From Paenibacillus silvestris (GTDB taxonomy: Bacteria > Bacillota > Bacilli > Paenibacillales > NBRC-103111), in assembly GCF_009882985.1 (NCBI RefSeq), contig NZ_WTUZ01000010.1:682352-746351 (forward strand): a DNA stretch of 64,000 nucleotides, written 5' to 3'. Position 1 is the first letter of the stretch. Each line of letters opens with the position of its first letter. The position numbers and the translations under genes were made by a program. The notes below the pieces were generated by a model. It made no database searches. It was not told where the DNA came from and saw nothing but the letters and a program-made list of their open reading frames with translations. Positions 19,015 through 28,214 of the stretch are shown piece by piece.

Positions 19015-19050
19015 CAAACGAGCTTCGCTATTGCAGCGTAAGCTCGTTTG
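19015..19050. terminator. Hairpin between the convergent yteA-like gene and ileS
   Basis: CAAACGAGCTT pairs with AAGCTCGTTTG around CGCTATTGCAGCGT, giving a long stem. There is only a modest T-rich tail on the minus side, so its efficiency is uncertain. Confidence 0.6.
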
Positions 19051-19064
19051 CTCCTGCTCCTTAC

Positions 19065-21833
19065 TTACTCGTGGTAATGAGCAGTAACCACATCATTACA
19101 TCTGACGCATAGGGTTGGATGTTCTTTACTTTGCCCAACCTCTGGAGTCACTATCCAGCAGCGCTCGCACTTCTCGCCGTCTGCAACAACAATGGCAATA
19201 GCCAAATCCTTCGTCTGATGTGCTCCCTCAGGCGCACATGTACCTGGCTGATGCACAGTTATAGCCGACACGATGAACAGTTGATCCAACTGTTCAAGCT
19301 GGGTAAGCAAGCTATACGTAGCTTCACTTGGATATAAGTGCACTGCAGCCCCTAGGGAGTTGCCGATAACTTTCTCTTTACGCGCATCTTCAAGTGCTTT
19401 CAGCACTTCATCGCGAACATCGAGGAAGCTGTTCCATTTATTTTCCAATTCCTCATTGTACAAGCTCGAATCCACTTCTGGCAGCTCAGCCAACTGAACA
19501 CTGCTTAATTCTACACCAGGAATGTACTTCCACACTTCGTCCGCCGTGTGAGCCAAAATTGGCGAAATTAACTTAGTCACTGCCACTAATGAAGCATACA
19601 ACACCGTTTGTGAAGCTTTTCGTGCAGGATCTTGCGGTGCATTGGCATATAAGCGATCCTTGATGATATCCAAGTAGAAGGAGCTCATCTCAACTGCACA
19701 GAAATGATGAATCGTTTGATAAACAACGTTGAACTCATAGGAATCGTAAGCTTTAATAACCTTTTCGACCATACGGTTCAAACGGATCAATGCATAGCGG
19801 TCAAGCTCAGACAAGCTTTCAACAGCTACACGATCTGTCTCCGGATTGAAATGACTCAAGTTCCCGAGTAAGAAACGCATCGTGTTACGGATTTTACGAT
19901 AAACTTCCGTCGTTTGGTTCAAAATATTGTCCGAAATCCGGTGGTCTGACTGGTAGTCCACAGAGGACACCCATAAGCGCAGGATATCAGCGCCTAATTT
20001 GCCGCAAACCACGTTAGGATCAATTGTGTTCCCAATGGACTTGGACATCTTGCGTCCTTCTCCGTCCAGTGTGAAACCGTGACTTAGAATACCTTTGTAC
20101 GGAGATTGCTCCTTCGTCGCTACACCTGTAATCAAAGAGGAGTTAAACCAACCGCGGTATTGGTCAGAACCTTCCAAATATAGATCTGCTGGCCACTGAA
20201 GCTCAGGACGAGCTTCTAGCACTGCCACGTGGCTGGAGCCGGAATCAAACCAAACATCCATGATGTCTGTTTCTTTACGGAATTCGCCATGACCACATTT
20301 CGAGCAGCAAGTTCCCGCAGGAAGCAGATCCTTCTCTTCTTTGATAAACCAAGCATTCGATCCTTCTTGCTCAAATAGCTGTGCAACATGCTCGATCGTT
20401 TGCTCACTCACGAGCGGTTCATTACAGCTGCGGCAGTAGAAAATCGGGATTGGCACACCCCATGAACGTTGTCTTGAAATACACCAGTCTCCACGATCGG
20501 CGATCATGTTGTGCAGGCGAACTTCTCCCCACTCTGGTGTCCATGTCACTTTCTTGATTTCATCCAACATCTCTTGTCTGAATTTATCGATCGAAGCGAA
20601 CCACTGCTCCGTAGCGCGATAAATGACAGGCTTCTTCGTGCGCCAGTCATGCGCATATTGATGCTGAATCTCCCCTGCTTTGAGCAACAAGCCTAACTCC
20701 TGCAGCTTCTCAATGATCAGTTTGCCGCCTTTTTCATAGAACATACCTTCGTATCCAGGTGCTTCTGCTGTAAAATGACCTTGGTCATCCACAGGACAAA
20801 GGACACCGAGGTTATAGCGCTGACCGATTGCAAAGTCGTCTTCCCCGTGACCCGGAGCCGTATGGACACAACCTGTACCAGCTTCAAGCGTTACGTGCTC
20901 ACCGACCATCACTAGTGATTCACGATCATAGAAAGGATGCTGACAAGTAGCGTACTCCAGCTCTTTACCTTTCACGGTAGACAACACTTCATAATCGCTC
21001 CAGCCGATTTCTTTGGCCGCTGCTTCCAGCAAGCCTTTCGCAAGCACGTACTTCTTCCCATTCGCTTGCACCACGGCATAATCAAATTCCGGATGCAGGG
21101 AGATTCCCAAATTGGCAGGAAGGGTCCAAGCTGTCGTCGTCCAGATGACGATTGCTGCATCTTGTGGAATCTTGCCTTTTCCGTCTTTAACTGGGAACGC
21201 CACATAGATGGATGAGGACGTTTTCTCTTTGTACTCGATTTCCGCTTCAGCCAGCGCACTTTCGGAGGAAGGGGACCAGTAAACAGGTTTCAAACCTTTA
21301 TAAACGTAACCCTTTTGCACCATTTTACCGAATACACGGATTTGTCCCGCTTCGTATTCCGGCTGCAGCGTAATATAAGGATTTTTCCAGTCGCCTCGAA
21401 TACCTAGACGTTGAAATTGGCTCTTCTGTTTCTCCACGGATTGCAGCGCATATTCTTTGCAATATTCACGGAATTCAGGAATCGTCATTTTCTTGCGATC
21501 GACTTTTCCGCTGTTTGTAATCACTTGCTCAATCGGCAAGCCGTGTGTATCCCAGCCTGGCACATAAGGAGCGTCATAGCCTTGCAGCGTTTTGAAGCGA
21601 ACAATCACATCTTTCAAAACTTTGTTAAGTGCATGTCCAATATGAATATCCCCATTTGCGTATGGAGGCCCATCATGCAAAATGAATTTCTTTCTGCCTT
21701 TGCGACTCTCCTGCACTTTGGCATAGATGTCTTCGGCATCCCAATGTTCTTGAATTTTAGGCTCCGCTTGAGGTAAATTCCCTCTCATCGGAAAATCGGT
21801 TTGTAATAAATTTAATGTTTTGCCATAATCCAT
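19065..21833 (-). CDS. ileS: Isoleucyl-tRNA synthetase
   Basis: IleS charges tRNA-Ile. The class I motifs are [11 protein letters not shown] near residue 63 and RKMSKSIGN near residue 597; an editing domain lies between them. The C-terminal zinc finger has CERC and CVRC pairs. I start at ATG 21833 ([21 protein letters not shown]), which aligns with the known start of Bacillus enzymes and has GGAG 8 nt upstream, giving 922 residues. An ATG 30 bp earlier, preceded by GGAAG, is an alternative. Expression is set by the T-box upstream. Confidence 0.96.
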   Translation of the reverse strand: MDYGKTLNLLQTDFPMRGNLPQAEPKIQEHWDAEDIYAKVQESRKGRKKFILHDGPPYANGDIHIGHALNKVLKDVIVRFKTLQGYDAPYVPGWDTHGLPIEQVITNSGKVDRKKMTIPEFREYCKEYALQSVEKQKSQFQRLGIRGDWKNPYITLQPEYEAGQIRVFGKMVQKGYVYKGLKPVYWSPSSESALAEAEIEYKEKTSSSIYVAFPVKDGKGKIPQDAAIVIWTTTAWTLPANLGISLHPEFDYAVVQANGKKYVLAKGLLEAAAKEIGWSDYEVLSTVKGKELEYATCQHPFYDRESLVMVGEHVTLEAGTGCVHTAPGHGEDDFAIGQRYNLGVLCPVDDQGHFTAEAPGYEGMFYEKGGKLIIEKLQELGLLLKAGEIQHQYAHDWRTKKPVIYRATEQWFASIDKFRQEMLDEIKKVTWTPEWGEVRLHNMIADRGDWCISRQRSWGVPIPIFYCRSCNEPLVSEQTIEHVAQLFEQEGSNAWFIKEEKDLLPAGTCCSKCGHGEFRKETDIMDVWFDSGSSHVAVLEARPELQWPADLYLEGSDQYRGWFNSSLITGVATKEQSPYKGILSHGFTLDGEGRKMSKSIGNTIDPNVVCGKLGADILRLWVSSVDYQSDHRISDNILNQTTEVYRKIRNTMRFLLGNLSHFNPETDRVAVESLSELDRYALIRLNRMVEKVIKAYDSYEFNVVYQTIHHFCAVEMSSFYLDIIKDRLYANAPQDPARKASQTVLYASLVAVTKLISPILAHTADEVWKYIPGVELSSVQLAELPEVDSSLYNEELENKWNSFLDVRDEVLKALEDARKEKVIGNSLGAAVHLYPSEATYSLLTQLEQLDQLFIVSAITVHQPGTCAPEGAHQTKDLAIAIVVADGEKCERCWIVTPEVGQSKEHPTLCVRCNDVVTAHYHE

Positions 21834-21881
21834 TTCCACCACTCCATTCTTACCTTCACCCATTTTATCTTCCAGAAAAAC

Positions 21882-22160
21882 AAAAAAAGCCCCTCATCCC
21901 CTAAAGGGACGAGAAACTCTGCTCGCGGTACCACCCTCGTTAATAAGCCACCGAAAACACGCGCTAATCGCGCACAATTCTTCGCTTATTCACTCGATCA
22001 TGTGTAACGGCATGACCCGGTTCTCTCTACTTCATTCAAGAGACGCTCCTGGGGGATATTCGGCACGCTGCAGAGATTAGGCTCACACCAATACCCTAAT
22101 TCGCTGACACTGCTTTAACGTCCTACTCGTTCCAGTCATAGCTTTGCTGAGATACTTTTA
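21882..22160 (-). promoter_or_regulatory. T-box riboswitch controlling ileS
   Basis: The conserved T-box sequence AGGGTGGTACCGCG is at 21924-21937 (read on the minus strand). The terminator CTCGTCCC-TTTAG-GGGATGAG followed by a T run is at 21882-21912. The 5' part folds as a long stem I. An ATC triplet at 22055-22057, in CGAATATCCCC, is a candidate isoleucine specifier. Uncharged tRNA-Ile would pair with it and favour read-through into ileS. T-box identity is secure; the exact specifier position was assigned by eye. Confidence 0.93.
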
Positions 22161-22165
22161 ACAGG

Positions 22166-22194
22166 AGTATACCGAATTCGCTGGGCATAGTCAA
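22166..22194 (-). promoter_or_regulatory. Sigma-A promoter of ileS
   Basis: TTGACT (22189-22194), 17 bp, TATACT (22166-22171), just before the T-box leader. A 7-bp hairpin GGCAGCT-AGGT-AGCTGTC (22198-22215) lies between this promoter and the divIVA stop codon and may help end divIVA transcription, although it has no T run. Confidence 0.8.
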
Positions 22195-22221
22195 TATGAC
22201 AGCTACCTAGCTGCCATCTTC

Positions 22222-22701
22222 TTAAGCTTCTTCTTTTTGATCAAACTGCATGCTCTGCCAGCCCTCATTGTTTAAAAGCTCTAGTTGAGCTTCCAGCAGT
22301 GTCCGGAAGCGCGTGCGATAAATCGATGCTTGTTTCTTCAACTCTTCAATCTCAAGAGCAACTTTGCGTGAACGCGTCAAGGATTCGTTAATAATCCGGT
22401 CTGCGTTCTTCTCAGCTTCTTTCAAGATCAACTGTGCTTCTTTCTTGGCGTTGCTTCGAACTTCATCCGCTGCTTCTTGGGCAACAATAATTGTTTTGCT
22501 TAGCGAGTCTTCGATGTTCGTGAAATGATCCAGACGTTCTTGCAGGGCCACCGTTTGATTAGCTAAGTCTTTATTCTCACGAATCAATGCCTCGTAATCT
22601 TTAATGACTTGATCGAGGAATTCATTGACTTGGTCTTCATCGTATCCGCGAAAAGAGCGGGAAAATTCCTTATTATGTATATCTAACGGTGTTAATGGCA
22701 T
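22222..22701 (-). CDS. divIVA: DivIVA, polar and septal coiled-coil protein
   Basis: DivIVA binds curved membrane at septa and poles and recruits division and sporulation proteins. The N-terminal membrane-binding domain MPLTPLDIHNKEFSRSFRGYDEDQVNEFLDQV is typical. The rest (about residues 33-135) is predicted coiled coil, rich in Glu, Lys and Leu. At 159 residues it is close to the B. subtilis protein. An imperfect hairpin (22717-22737) precedes its AAAGGAGG site. It ends the pgeF-ylmE-sepF-ylmG-ylmH-divIVA run. Confidence 0.94.
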   Translation of the reverse strand: MPLTPLDIHNKEFSRSFRGYDEDQVNEFLDQVIKDYEALIRENKDLANQTVALQERLDHFTNIEDSLSKTIIVAQEAADEVRSNAKKEAQLILKEAEKNADRIINESLTRSRKVALEIEELKKQASIYRTRFRTLLEAQLELLNNEGWQSMQFDQKEEA

Positions 22702-22787
22702 CAGTGCCCCTCCTTTGCGTTTTGCACAGCAATACGCACATCTATACTGAATCAGTTCGACAGAAAATTAGCAATTCCTGCATGGTT

Positions 22788-22806
22788 CGTGGATAATTTA
22801 TCCACG
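22788..22806. other. Perfect 19-bp palindrome made of two DnaA-box-like halves
   Basis: CGTGGATAA-T-TTATCCACG lies in the gap between ylmH and divIVA. Each arm matches the DnaA box TTATCCACA at 8 of 9 positions, back to back. There is no T run, so a simple terminator is unlikely. Its function is unknown. Confidence 0.5.
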
Positions 22807-22807
22807 T

Positions 22808-23590
22808 TCACGCAAACTTGCCGATCTTCACACGAATCCTACCTTTTTTCGTTACACCTTCGACTTCAAGCACCTTGAATCTGCCGAACCCTTGCATAGA
22901 AACCATGTCGCCTTCTTTCAGCGGCTTACTTGGATCTTCTTCCGGTTTCCAATTGACACGGCAGCGCCCAGCTTGAATAGGAATAAGTACTTTGGCACGG
23001 CTAAGCCTGAATACATCGCTTACAATTCCGTCCATCCGCATGGAGGCCACAGATAACGTCAGCTCATCCAGATTCACAGAGGCTAACTCCAGTTTATCCA
23101 GCGGCAGCAGCTCTGTCTGGACATGCACTCTGTGAACTTGTGATAGGTTCATATGCAAATAGTCCGCAGCATCACGGGTAACTAAGCAGTGGCAGCCACC
23201 CTCTATAACATGAATATCGCCAACCTTGTCCCGCTTCATGCCGAGTCCAAGAATGGCGCCCATGTAATCCCCATGTTCTAATGTTAGAAATTTGCCGTCC
23301 CCGGATGAAACGGAGAGGACAGCCATCTCCATATCTTCCTCATCCAAAGACCGATAATCAGGGGCGATTAACGCCCTTTTGCGTTCCGCATCTGGATAGC
23401 CGCCATCGAACCGGCATTGGACATCTGGATGCCGATTCACCAATGAGGTTAAAATGAAAGCTTGTCTGGGATCCAGGTAATCAGTCAGCTTCACGGCGTG
23501 GTTCTGTGCTGCCCGCTCCACCCAATCCCAGGCTTTATCTACAAAGTAATGTTCGTCTGAATGAAAATGACTATAGAGTTCTTTAGGCAA
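22808..23590 (-). CDS. ylmH: YlmH, S4-domain RNA-binding protein
   Basis: YlmH proteins are cytosolic; work on B. subtilis links the family to ribosome-associated quality control. In this 260-residue protein the N-terminal part (HFHSDEHYFVDKAWDWVERA) and the middle are the YlmH domain, and the last 75 residues are an S4 domain (KVLIPIQAGRCRVNWKPEEDP, VSMQGFGRFKVLEVEG). The start codon is TTG with a weak site (AGGGATG), and it sits 2 bp after the ylmG stop, which suggests coupling. It belongs to the ylm cluster upstream of divIVA. Confidence 0.88.
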   Translation of the reverse strand: MPKELYSHFHSDEHYFVDKAWDWVERAAQNHAVKLTDYLDPRQAFILTSLVNRHPDVQCRFDGGYPDAERKRALIAPDYRSLDEEDMEMAVLSVSSGDGKFLTLEHGDYMGAILGLGMKRDKVGDIHVIEGGCHCLVTRDAADYLHMNLSQVHRVHVQTELLPLDKLELASVNLDELTLSVASMRMDGIVSDVFRLSRAKVLIPIQAGRCRVNWKPEEDPSKPLKEGDMVSMQGFGRFKVLEVEGVTKKGRIRVKIGKFA

Positions 23591-23592
23591 TT

Positions 23593-23877
23593 TTAAAACA
23601 TCCCTACAATGAAATCTAGAACAGCAATAATCCCCATAACCACGAATCGCAGGGCGATAAGGGCAACGATTGGCGACAAGTCAATGAACCCGATGCTTGG
23701 AATTATTTTTCGGAAAGGACTTAAGTACGGCTCAACTAATTTCCCCAACAGACCTCCGATAAAACTACCTCGTGCATTAGGGAACCAGGATAGTACTAAG
23801 TAACCGATAATCATGAAATAATAAATTTCCATCAAAATACTAAGATAATAGTGAACGTAATCCACGTACGCATCCAC
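23593..23877 (-). CDS. ylmG: YggT-family membrane protein (YlmG)
   Basis: A 94-residue protein with two hydrophobic helices (about residues 8-28 and 65-90) and the YggT signature between them, YLVLSWFPNARGSF and KLVEPYLSPFRKIIPSIGFIDLSPI. The family is linked to cell division and envelope distribution from bacteria to chloroplasts, with no defined biochemical activity. It lies directly between sepF and ylmH in the conserved ylm order. Confidence 0.9.
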   Translation of the reverse strand: MDAYVDYVHYYLSILMEIYYFMIIGYLVLSWFPNARGSFIGGLLGKLVEPYLSPFRKIIPSIGFIDLSPIVALIALRFVVMGIIAVLDFIVGMF

Positions 23878-23897
23878 CTCTGTGTTAGGATATGCGC

Positions 23898-24320
23898 CTA
23901 TTCCTCACCCATCATCTCTGAGATGTGGCCATGAATATCAACTGTATCAGGGGTGCAAAGGAAGATATTCGGTCCCAGTTTGGATATAGACCCATTCAAA
24001 GCATATACTGTTCCGCTTAAAAAATCTACAATGCGTATGCCTAGATCACCGCGAACTCGCTGAAGATTGACAACCACCGCTCTTCGAGAACGAAGATGAT
24101 CTGCGATGTCTTGCGTTTCTTCATACGTTCTAGGCTCGCTCAGCACAACACGCGCGTTCTTCTGTGAGTGAATGCTGACGACATTCGCCTTATTTTTATT
24201 ACGTAATTCATAAGGATTGGTTTCAGGTTCTTCCGGTGTTTCCACGATTCGCTCACGCTCCACAACTTCTTCCTCTTCTTGTAAGCCAAGAAAATTCATA
24301 AATCGGTTATAAACTCCCAT
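23898..24320 (-). CDS. sepF: SepF, FtsZ-bundling and membrane-anchoring division protein
   Basis: SepF polymerises into rings and ties FtsZ to the membrane. The N-terminal 12 residues ([12 protein letters not shown]) form the amphipathic membrane anchor. An acidic linker follows, and the C-terminal SepF core begins near residue 60 ([29 protein letters not shown]) and ends in [34 protein letters not shown]. It is 140 residues long. Its genes of action, ftsA and ftsZ, lie about 5-8 kb upstream on the same strand. Confidence 0.95.
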   Translation of the reverse strand: MGVYNRFMNFLGLQEEEEVVERERIVETPEEPETNPYELRNKNKANVVSIHSQKNARVVLSEPRTYEETQDIADHLRSRRAVVVNLQRVRGDLGIRIVDFLSGTVYALNGSISKLGPNIFLCTPDTVDIHGHISEMMGEE

Positions 24321-24361
24321 TATAATTCCCTCCTATCCGCTTCTTCAATCCTATATAACCT

Positions 24362-25048
24362 TTATGCTTCTTTTCCAACCAGAACAGTACCTAGTCGCAC
24401 CCAAGTAGCTCCTTCTTCAATCGCCACTTCAAAATCCCCTGACATTCCCATGGATAATTCCTTGATCTCGTAGGAGAAAATGTTTCGCTCATTTAGTTGG
24501 TCTCTCAGCTCTCTTAAACCCCGGAACACGGGTCTTGTTGCATCGGCTTCCATCTCATAAGGCGCCATCGTCATTAAACCGGAGATATGTATATGCTGCA
24601 GTTTGCTGACTTCTTCAGCAAATTCGAAGAAATGCTCAGGGGCCATGCCATACTTAGACTCTTCTCCAGAAATGTTAACTTGCAGCAGACAGTTAACTTT
24701 CATACCAAGCGCCGCAGCCTGCTTGTCCAATTCTTTGGCTAACGACATCCGATCGAGTGAATGAATGTAACCGAATTTGCCAATGACATCCTTCACCTTG
24801 TTCGTTTGCAAATGACCTATGAAATGCCAAGTTCCCCGATCATGCAGGGCTTCCCACTTAGGTTTCACATCCTGCCAGCGGTTCTCCCCGATCTGCAGCA
24901 GCCCAGCATCCAGTACACTTCGGGTCGTCTCCAACGACACATATTTGGTCACAGCAATAATCTTGATTTCATGCTCATTTCGTCCTGACCGCTGGCAAGC
25001 TGCGGCAACACGAGCTTCAACTTCTTCTTTACGCGCTAGTAAACTCAT
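24362..25048 (-). CDS. ylmE: YggS-family PLP homeostasis protein (YlmE)
   Basis: A PLP-binding TIM-barrel protein without known enzymatic activity; the family regulates PLP balance. The PLP lysine is in KIIAVTKYVS (about residue 35), followed by GENRWQDVKPK, WHFIGHLQTNK and the C-terminal SMGMSGDFEVAI phosphate site. I start at the ATG at 25048 (MSLLARKEEVEARVAAA), giving 228 residues, the family length. The longer frame would add 38 residues that overlap pgeF in another frame and match nothing. GAGGTG lies upstream. Confidence 0.92.
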   Translation of the reverse strand: MSLLARKEEVEARVAAACQRSGRNEHEIKIIAVTKYVSLETTRSVLDAGLLQIGENRWQDVKPKWEALHDRGTWHFIGHLQTNKVKDVIGKFGYIHSLDRMSLAKELDKQAAALGMKVNCLLQVNISGEESKYGMAPEHFFEFAEEVSKLQHIHISGLMTMAPYEMEADATRPVFRGLRELRDQLNERNIFSYEIKELSMGMSGDFEVAIEEGATWVRLGTVLVGKEA

Positions 25049-25091
25049 ATATGTAAACACCTCAATTCCAAACGTTGCTTGCTTGTTCTCC

Positions 25092-25958
25092 TTAGCGAAG
25101 ACCAATCCAAGCAACCATTCTACCTGTTGAACCGCCCTCTTTTCGATGGGAAAAGAAGTCATCTGAACGGCAACTCGTACATAACTGTGTTACTTCGATA
25201 TGGGACGACATAATTCCTGCTTGTACCAACAATTTTCGGTTCAGTTCTTGCAAATTCAGCATGTACTTGCCGTTTTCTTTGCCACGGATAACTGTGAGCT
25301 GTTCATCTGGCGCTGCACTCATCTCTTCCAGCACCGCATAGACACGTGTTGCTACGGTATCATCTACCTCATAGCAGCAAACACCAATGGACGGTCCTAT
25401 AGCTGCCCTGATGTCCTTAGGCTGACTACCAAAAGTATGTGTCATTAAGGATATTGTAGCCATGGAAATGTTTAGCACGGTCCCTTTCCAGCCGGCATGG
25501 GAAAGACCCACGACATGCTGAACCGGATCGTAGAAAAACAGCGGAACACAGTCTGCAAACTGCGCACAGAGCACGATCCCCTTCTCCTTCGTGATGAAGC
25601 CGTCCTTCGCTTGAATGGCTGATTCTCTCGACGTTCTGCCTATCCCTTTCTCCTGAAGGGATACAATAGTCACCTCGTTGCCGTGTACCTGCTCAGCATA
25701 GGTAAACGCATCGAACGGCTGACCGACGGCCTCAGCCAGCAGCTCACGGTTCCTGATCACGTGCTCAGGTTTATCCAGCACATGCAGACCACAGTTCAGC
25801 GCTGAATAGGGCGCTTCACTCACCCCGCCGTGTCGTGACGTAAAACCTGCCGTTAGCTCCTCATACTGGTCCATCCAACTCGCTATTGTAAAGAGTGCAG
25901 GCTGCCCCTCTTTGACTTGTTTCACAAATGGTTCCACGATCTTTCCACTCCCTTGCAT
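25092..25958 (-). CDS. pgeF: PgeF/YfiH-family multicopper-oxidase-like protein (YlmD)
   Basis: A protein of the laccase-domain family, 288 residues. The family signature residues are FTSRHGGVS, the His of AEQVHGNEV, CAQFADCVPLFFYDP and GLSHAGWKGT, and the late CCYEVDDTV; together they give the Cys and His metal ligands. E. coli PgeF edits UDP-MurNAc peptides carrying L-Ser, and other members act on purine nucleosides; which applies here is unknown. It begins the pgeF-ylmE-sepF-ylmG-ylmH-divIVA run. The start could also be a GTG 21 bp in, which has GGGAG before it. Confidence 0.88.
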   Translation of the reverse strand: MQGSGKIVEPFVKQVKEGQPALFTIASWMDQYEELTAGFTSRHGGVSEAPYSALNCGLHVLDKPEHVIRNRELLAEAVGQPFDAFTYAEQVHGNEVTIVSLQEKGIGRTSRESAIQAKDGFITKEKGIVLCAQFADCVPLFFYDPVQHVVGLSHAGWKGTVLNISMATISLMTHTFGSQPKDIRAAIGPSIGVCCYEVDDTVATRVYAVLEEMSAAPDEQLTVIRGKENGKYMLNLQELNRKLLVQAGIMSSHIEVTQLCTSCRSDDFFSHRKEGGSTGRMVAWIGLR

Positions 25959-25980
25959 TCATCTCTCTCTACTTTAGCAC

Positions 25981-26044
25981 AAAACAAAAAGACACACGAT
26001 TGTCTCTTGGCTGTTTGTGGGGAATCAGCCTGCATTCGTGTGTC
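25981..26044 (-). terminator. Terminator of ylmC
   Basis: GACACACGA pairs with TCGTGTGTC, with an inner GGCTG/CAGCC stem, followed on the minus strand by TTTTTGTTTT. It isolates ylmC from pgeF. Confidence 0.75.
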
Positions 26045-26049
26045 ATAAG

Positions 26050-26349
26050 TTAGTTACGGAACTGTCTGTTGAACTCATAGACACCTTCATTTTCATCGGT
26101 TTGACGATACGACCTGGCATCTTCGAGCTTCACGAGCACAACGTCTGCGCCGATTTTCACAATATGTTTCCATGGTATGATGACGTCTGTTCCTGTACCA
26201 AACAATCCGAAGAATCGGCTTTGGTTCGGCACGACAATCGATTCGATCCGTCCCTGCAGCAAATCCAGCTCCAGATCGCTGATTTGACCGAGCTTTTTAC
26301 CGTCCACGATATTGATGACATCCTTCGTCTGGAAATCAGATATTTTCAT
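26050..26349 (-). CDS. ylmC: PRC-barrel domain protein of the YlmC/YmxH family
   Basis: A small PRC-barrel protein of about 99 residues from the ATG at 26349 (MKISDFQTKDVINIVDGKKLGQISDLELD). An alternative GTG start would add five residues. The beta-rich fold is typical (GRIESIVVPNQ, VIIPWKHIVKIGADVVLVK). The family is common in spore formers and sits beside sigG, but its role is not established. It is flanked by the sigG terminator and its own terminator, so it is probably monocistronic. CATATACT in the upstream gap (26412-26419) resembles a sigma-E -10 element, but I found no matching -35. Confidence 0.88.
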   Translation of the reverse strand: MKISDFQTKDVINIVDGKKLGQISDLELDLLQGRIESIVVPNQSRFFGLFGTGTDVIIPWKHIVKIGADVVLVKLEDARSYRQTDENEGVYEFNRQFRN

Positions 26350-26432
26350 GAGGCTTTTCACCACGAATCCATAGGATTTTAACTGATTTTGTACTAGTAT
26401 ATGTGCGGTGTGGGCAAAATGTCCTGAATATC

Positions 26433-26474
26433 AAAAAAAGACCGTCACAGCTTGTCACAGCTGCTCCGGTCTTT
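26433..26474 (-). terminator. Terminator of sigG
   Basis: AAAGACCG...CGGTCTTT with an inner CAGCT/AGCTG stem, followed on the minus strand by a run of T. Confidence 0.85.
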
Positions 26475-26485
26475 ATGTATAGAAA

Positions 26486-27268
26486 TTACGATTTCACATG
26501 TTTCTGCATCTGGCAGATGGCTGATTTCTCAAGTCGCGAAACCTGTGCTTGGGAAATGCCAATCTCATCGGCAACCTCCATCTGTGTCTTACCTTCAAAA
26601 AAGCGCATGGAGAGAATCATTTTCTCTCTCGCATTCAGCTTGCGCATCGCTTCACGAAGCGCGATTCCTTCAATCCAGGACATGTCCTTGTTTCTTTCGT
26701 CACTGATTTGATCCATGACATAAATCGGATCTCCGCCATCATGATAAATCGGTTCGAACAACGAGACCGGGTCCTGAATCGCATCGAGCGCAAATACGAC
26801 ATCCTCTTTGGGGACATTCAGCGCCTCGGAGATCTCATAAATCGTAGGTTCGCGCGAGTTCGCATTCGTCAGGCTGTCTCTGACTTGCAGTGCTTTGTAA
26901 GCAATATCTCTTAAGGAACGAGAAACGCGAATCGGGTTGTTGTCACGTAAGTAGCGGCGTATCTCACCTATAATCATCGGTACAGCATAGGTTGAGAATT
27001 TGACATTTTGGCTTAAATCAAAGTTATCAATGGCTTTCATCAGACCGATACAACCAACTTGGAAGAGATCGTCCACATACTCTCCGCGATTGTTGAACCT
27101 CTGGATCACACTTAGAACCAATCTGAGGTTCCCATTCACCAATTTCTCTCTTGCCGATCGCTCCTGCTTGGTCTGCAAATCAGCGAACAGCTCGCGCATT
27201 TCAGCATTGGTCAGAACAGGCAGTTTGGCGGTATCAACACCACATATCTCAACTTTATTTCGGGTCAC
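26486..27268 (-). CDS. sigG: Late forespore sigma factor, sigma-G
   Basis: SigG directs RNA polymerase in the forespore after engulfment. From the GTG at 27268 the protein begins TRNKVEICGVDTAKLPVL and has 260 residues, matching the B. subtilis length and start. GGGAGG stands just upstream. Region 2 is around REKLVNGNLRLVLSVIQRFNNRGEYVDDLFQVGCIGLM, region 3 around RVSRSLRDIAYKALQ, and region 4 has GKTQMEVADEIGISQAQVSRLE. It follows sigE after a terminator, and a sigma-F-like promoter lies between. Confidence 0.96.
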   Translation of the reverse strand: MTRNKVEICGVDTAKLPVLTNAEMRELFADLQTKQERSAREKLVNGNLRLVLSVIQRFNNRGEYVDDLFQVGCIGLMKAIDNFDLSQNVKFSTYAVPMIIGEIRRYLRDNNPIRVSRSLRDIAYKALQVRDSLTNANSREPTIYEISEALNVPKEDVVFALDAIQDPVSLFEPIYHDGGDPIYVMDQISDERNKDMSWIEGIALREAMRKLNAREKMILSMRFFEGKTQMEVADEIGISQAQVSRLEKSAICQMQKHVKS

Positions 27269-27303
27269 CGTGATTACCTCCCAAGGAGAAACATTAATGT
27301 TAA

Positions 27304-27331
27304 TTATCCCCCTGAGTGAGTGATTTATTCC
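27304..27331 (-). promoter_or_regulatory. Candidate sigma-F-type promoter of sigG
   Basis: GGGGATAAT (27304-27312) fits the sigma-F/sigma-G -10 pattern GGNNANANT, and GAATA (27327-27331) stands 14 bp upstream as a weak -35. It begins about 40 bp before the sigG start, after the sigE terminator. B. subtilis sigG is sigma-F dependent, which makes this plausible; it was found by eye only. Confidence 0.45.
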
Positions 27332-27432
27332 TGCCGAGCCCCCTGTTCTGCCACTTGACAAAAGGCCTCCGACTCGCTCCCCCCTGTGACGCCTGAATAA
27401 TTTCGACATCGCCAGCCCAAAAATATTTTTCA

Positions 27433-27481
27433 CAAAAAAAAGAGAGGTGGGATCGCGACCTCATCCCATTGCTCTCTTTTT
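27433..27481 (-). terminator. Terminator between sigE and sigG
   Basis: AAAAAGAGAG...TGGGAT...ATCCCA...CTCTTTTTTTT forms a long hairpin on the minus strand right after the sigE stop codon. Confidence 0.85.
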
Positions 27482-27483
27482 CC

Positions 27484-28206
27484 TTACACCATCTTATTAA
27501 ACTCCTTGCGAAGCCTTTTAATAATCCGTTTTTCCAGCCTGGAGATGTAGGACTGCGAAATACCAAGTAAATCAGCAACGTCTTTTTGTGTTTTTTCCTC
27601 GCCATCCTGTAAACCAAAGCGAAGCTCCATAATAATTCGCTCGCGCTCGCTCAACTTATCAAGCGCTTTGTGCAGCAGCTTTCGGTCCACTTGTTCTTCA
27701 ATGTTGCGGTAAATCGTATCGTTTTCTGTTCCAAGCACATCAGACAATAGCAGTTCATTGCCATCCCAATCGATATTCAGTGGCTCATCAAAAGATACTT
27801 CTGTACGAATTTTACTATTACGCCGCAGGTACATGAGAATTTCGTTCTCGATACATCTTGAAGCGTATGTAGCAAGTTTAATCTTCTTCTCCGGATCAAA
27901 TGTATTGACGGCTTTTATCAAACCAATAGCGCCTATAGAAACCAAATCCTCGATGTTGATCCCTGTATTTTCAAATTTCCTGGCTATATAAACAACCAAC
28001 CGCAGGTTGCGTTCAATCAACATCGCTCGAATAGCGGCATCCCCGGACGGTAACTTTTCCAATAAGTATTCTTCTTCTTCTCTCGTTAGCGGTGGTGGTA
28101 GAGCCTCACTTCCACCTATGTAATAGATTTCTTCTCCCTTAAGACCAAGGAGCATCAAAATTCGATAGTACGCTAGTTGAAAGAGCATTTTCCACTTCAA
28201 GAGCAT
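27484..28206 (-). CDS. sigE: Pro-sigma-E, early mother-cell sigma factor
   Basis: SigE directs mother-cell transcription after polar septation. The 240-residue precursor starts with a hydrophobic pro-region of about 27-30 residues ([23 protein letters not shown]) that SpoIIGA would remove. Region 2 includes [23 protein letters not shown] and the -10 binding [13 protein letters not shown]; region 4 has [28 protein letters not shown]. It lies 103 bp after spoIIGA, a gap filled mostly by a hairpin-SD repeat whose AGGAGG serves this start. Confidence 0.97.
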   Translation of the reverse strand: MLLKWKMLFQLAYYRILMLLGLKGEEIYYIGGSEALPPPLTREEEEYLLEKLPSGDAAIRAMLIERNLRLVVYIARKFENTGINIEDLVSIGAIGLIKAVNTFDPEKKIKLATYASRCIENEILMYLRRNSKIRTEVSFDEPLNIDWDGNELLLSDVLGTENDTIYRNIEEQVDRKLLHKALDKLSERERIIMELRFGLQDGEEKTQKDVADLLGISQSYISRLEKRIIKRLRKEFNKMV

Positions 28207-28214
28207 GTTAGTTT

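Noticed and set aside
26412-26419. CATATACT upstream of ylmC as a sigma-E promoter
   Set aside because: The -10 fits, but I found no ATA-type -35 at a usable distance. It is mentioned in the ylmC entry only.
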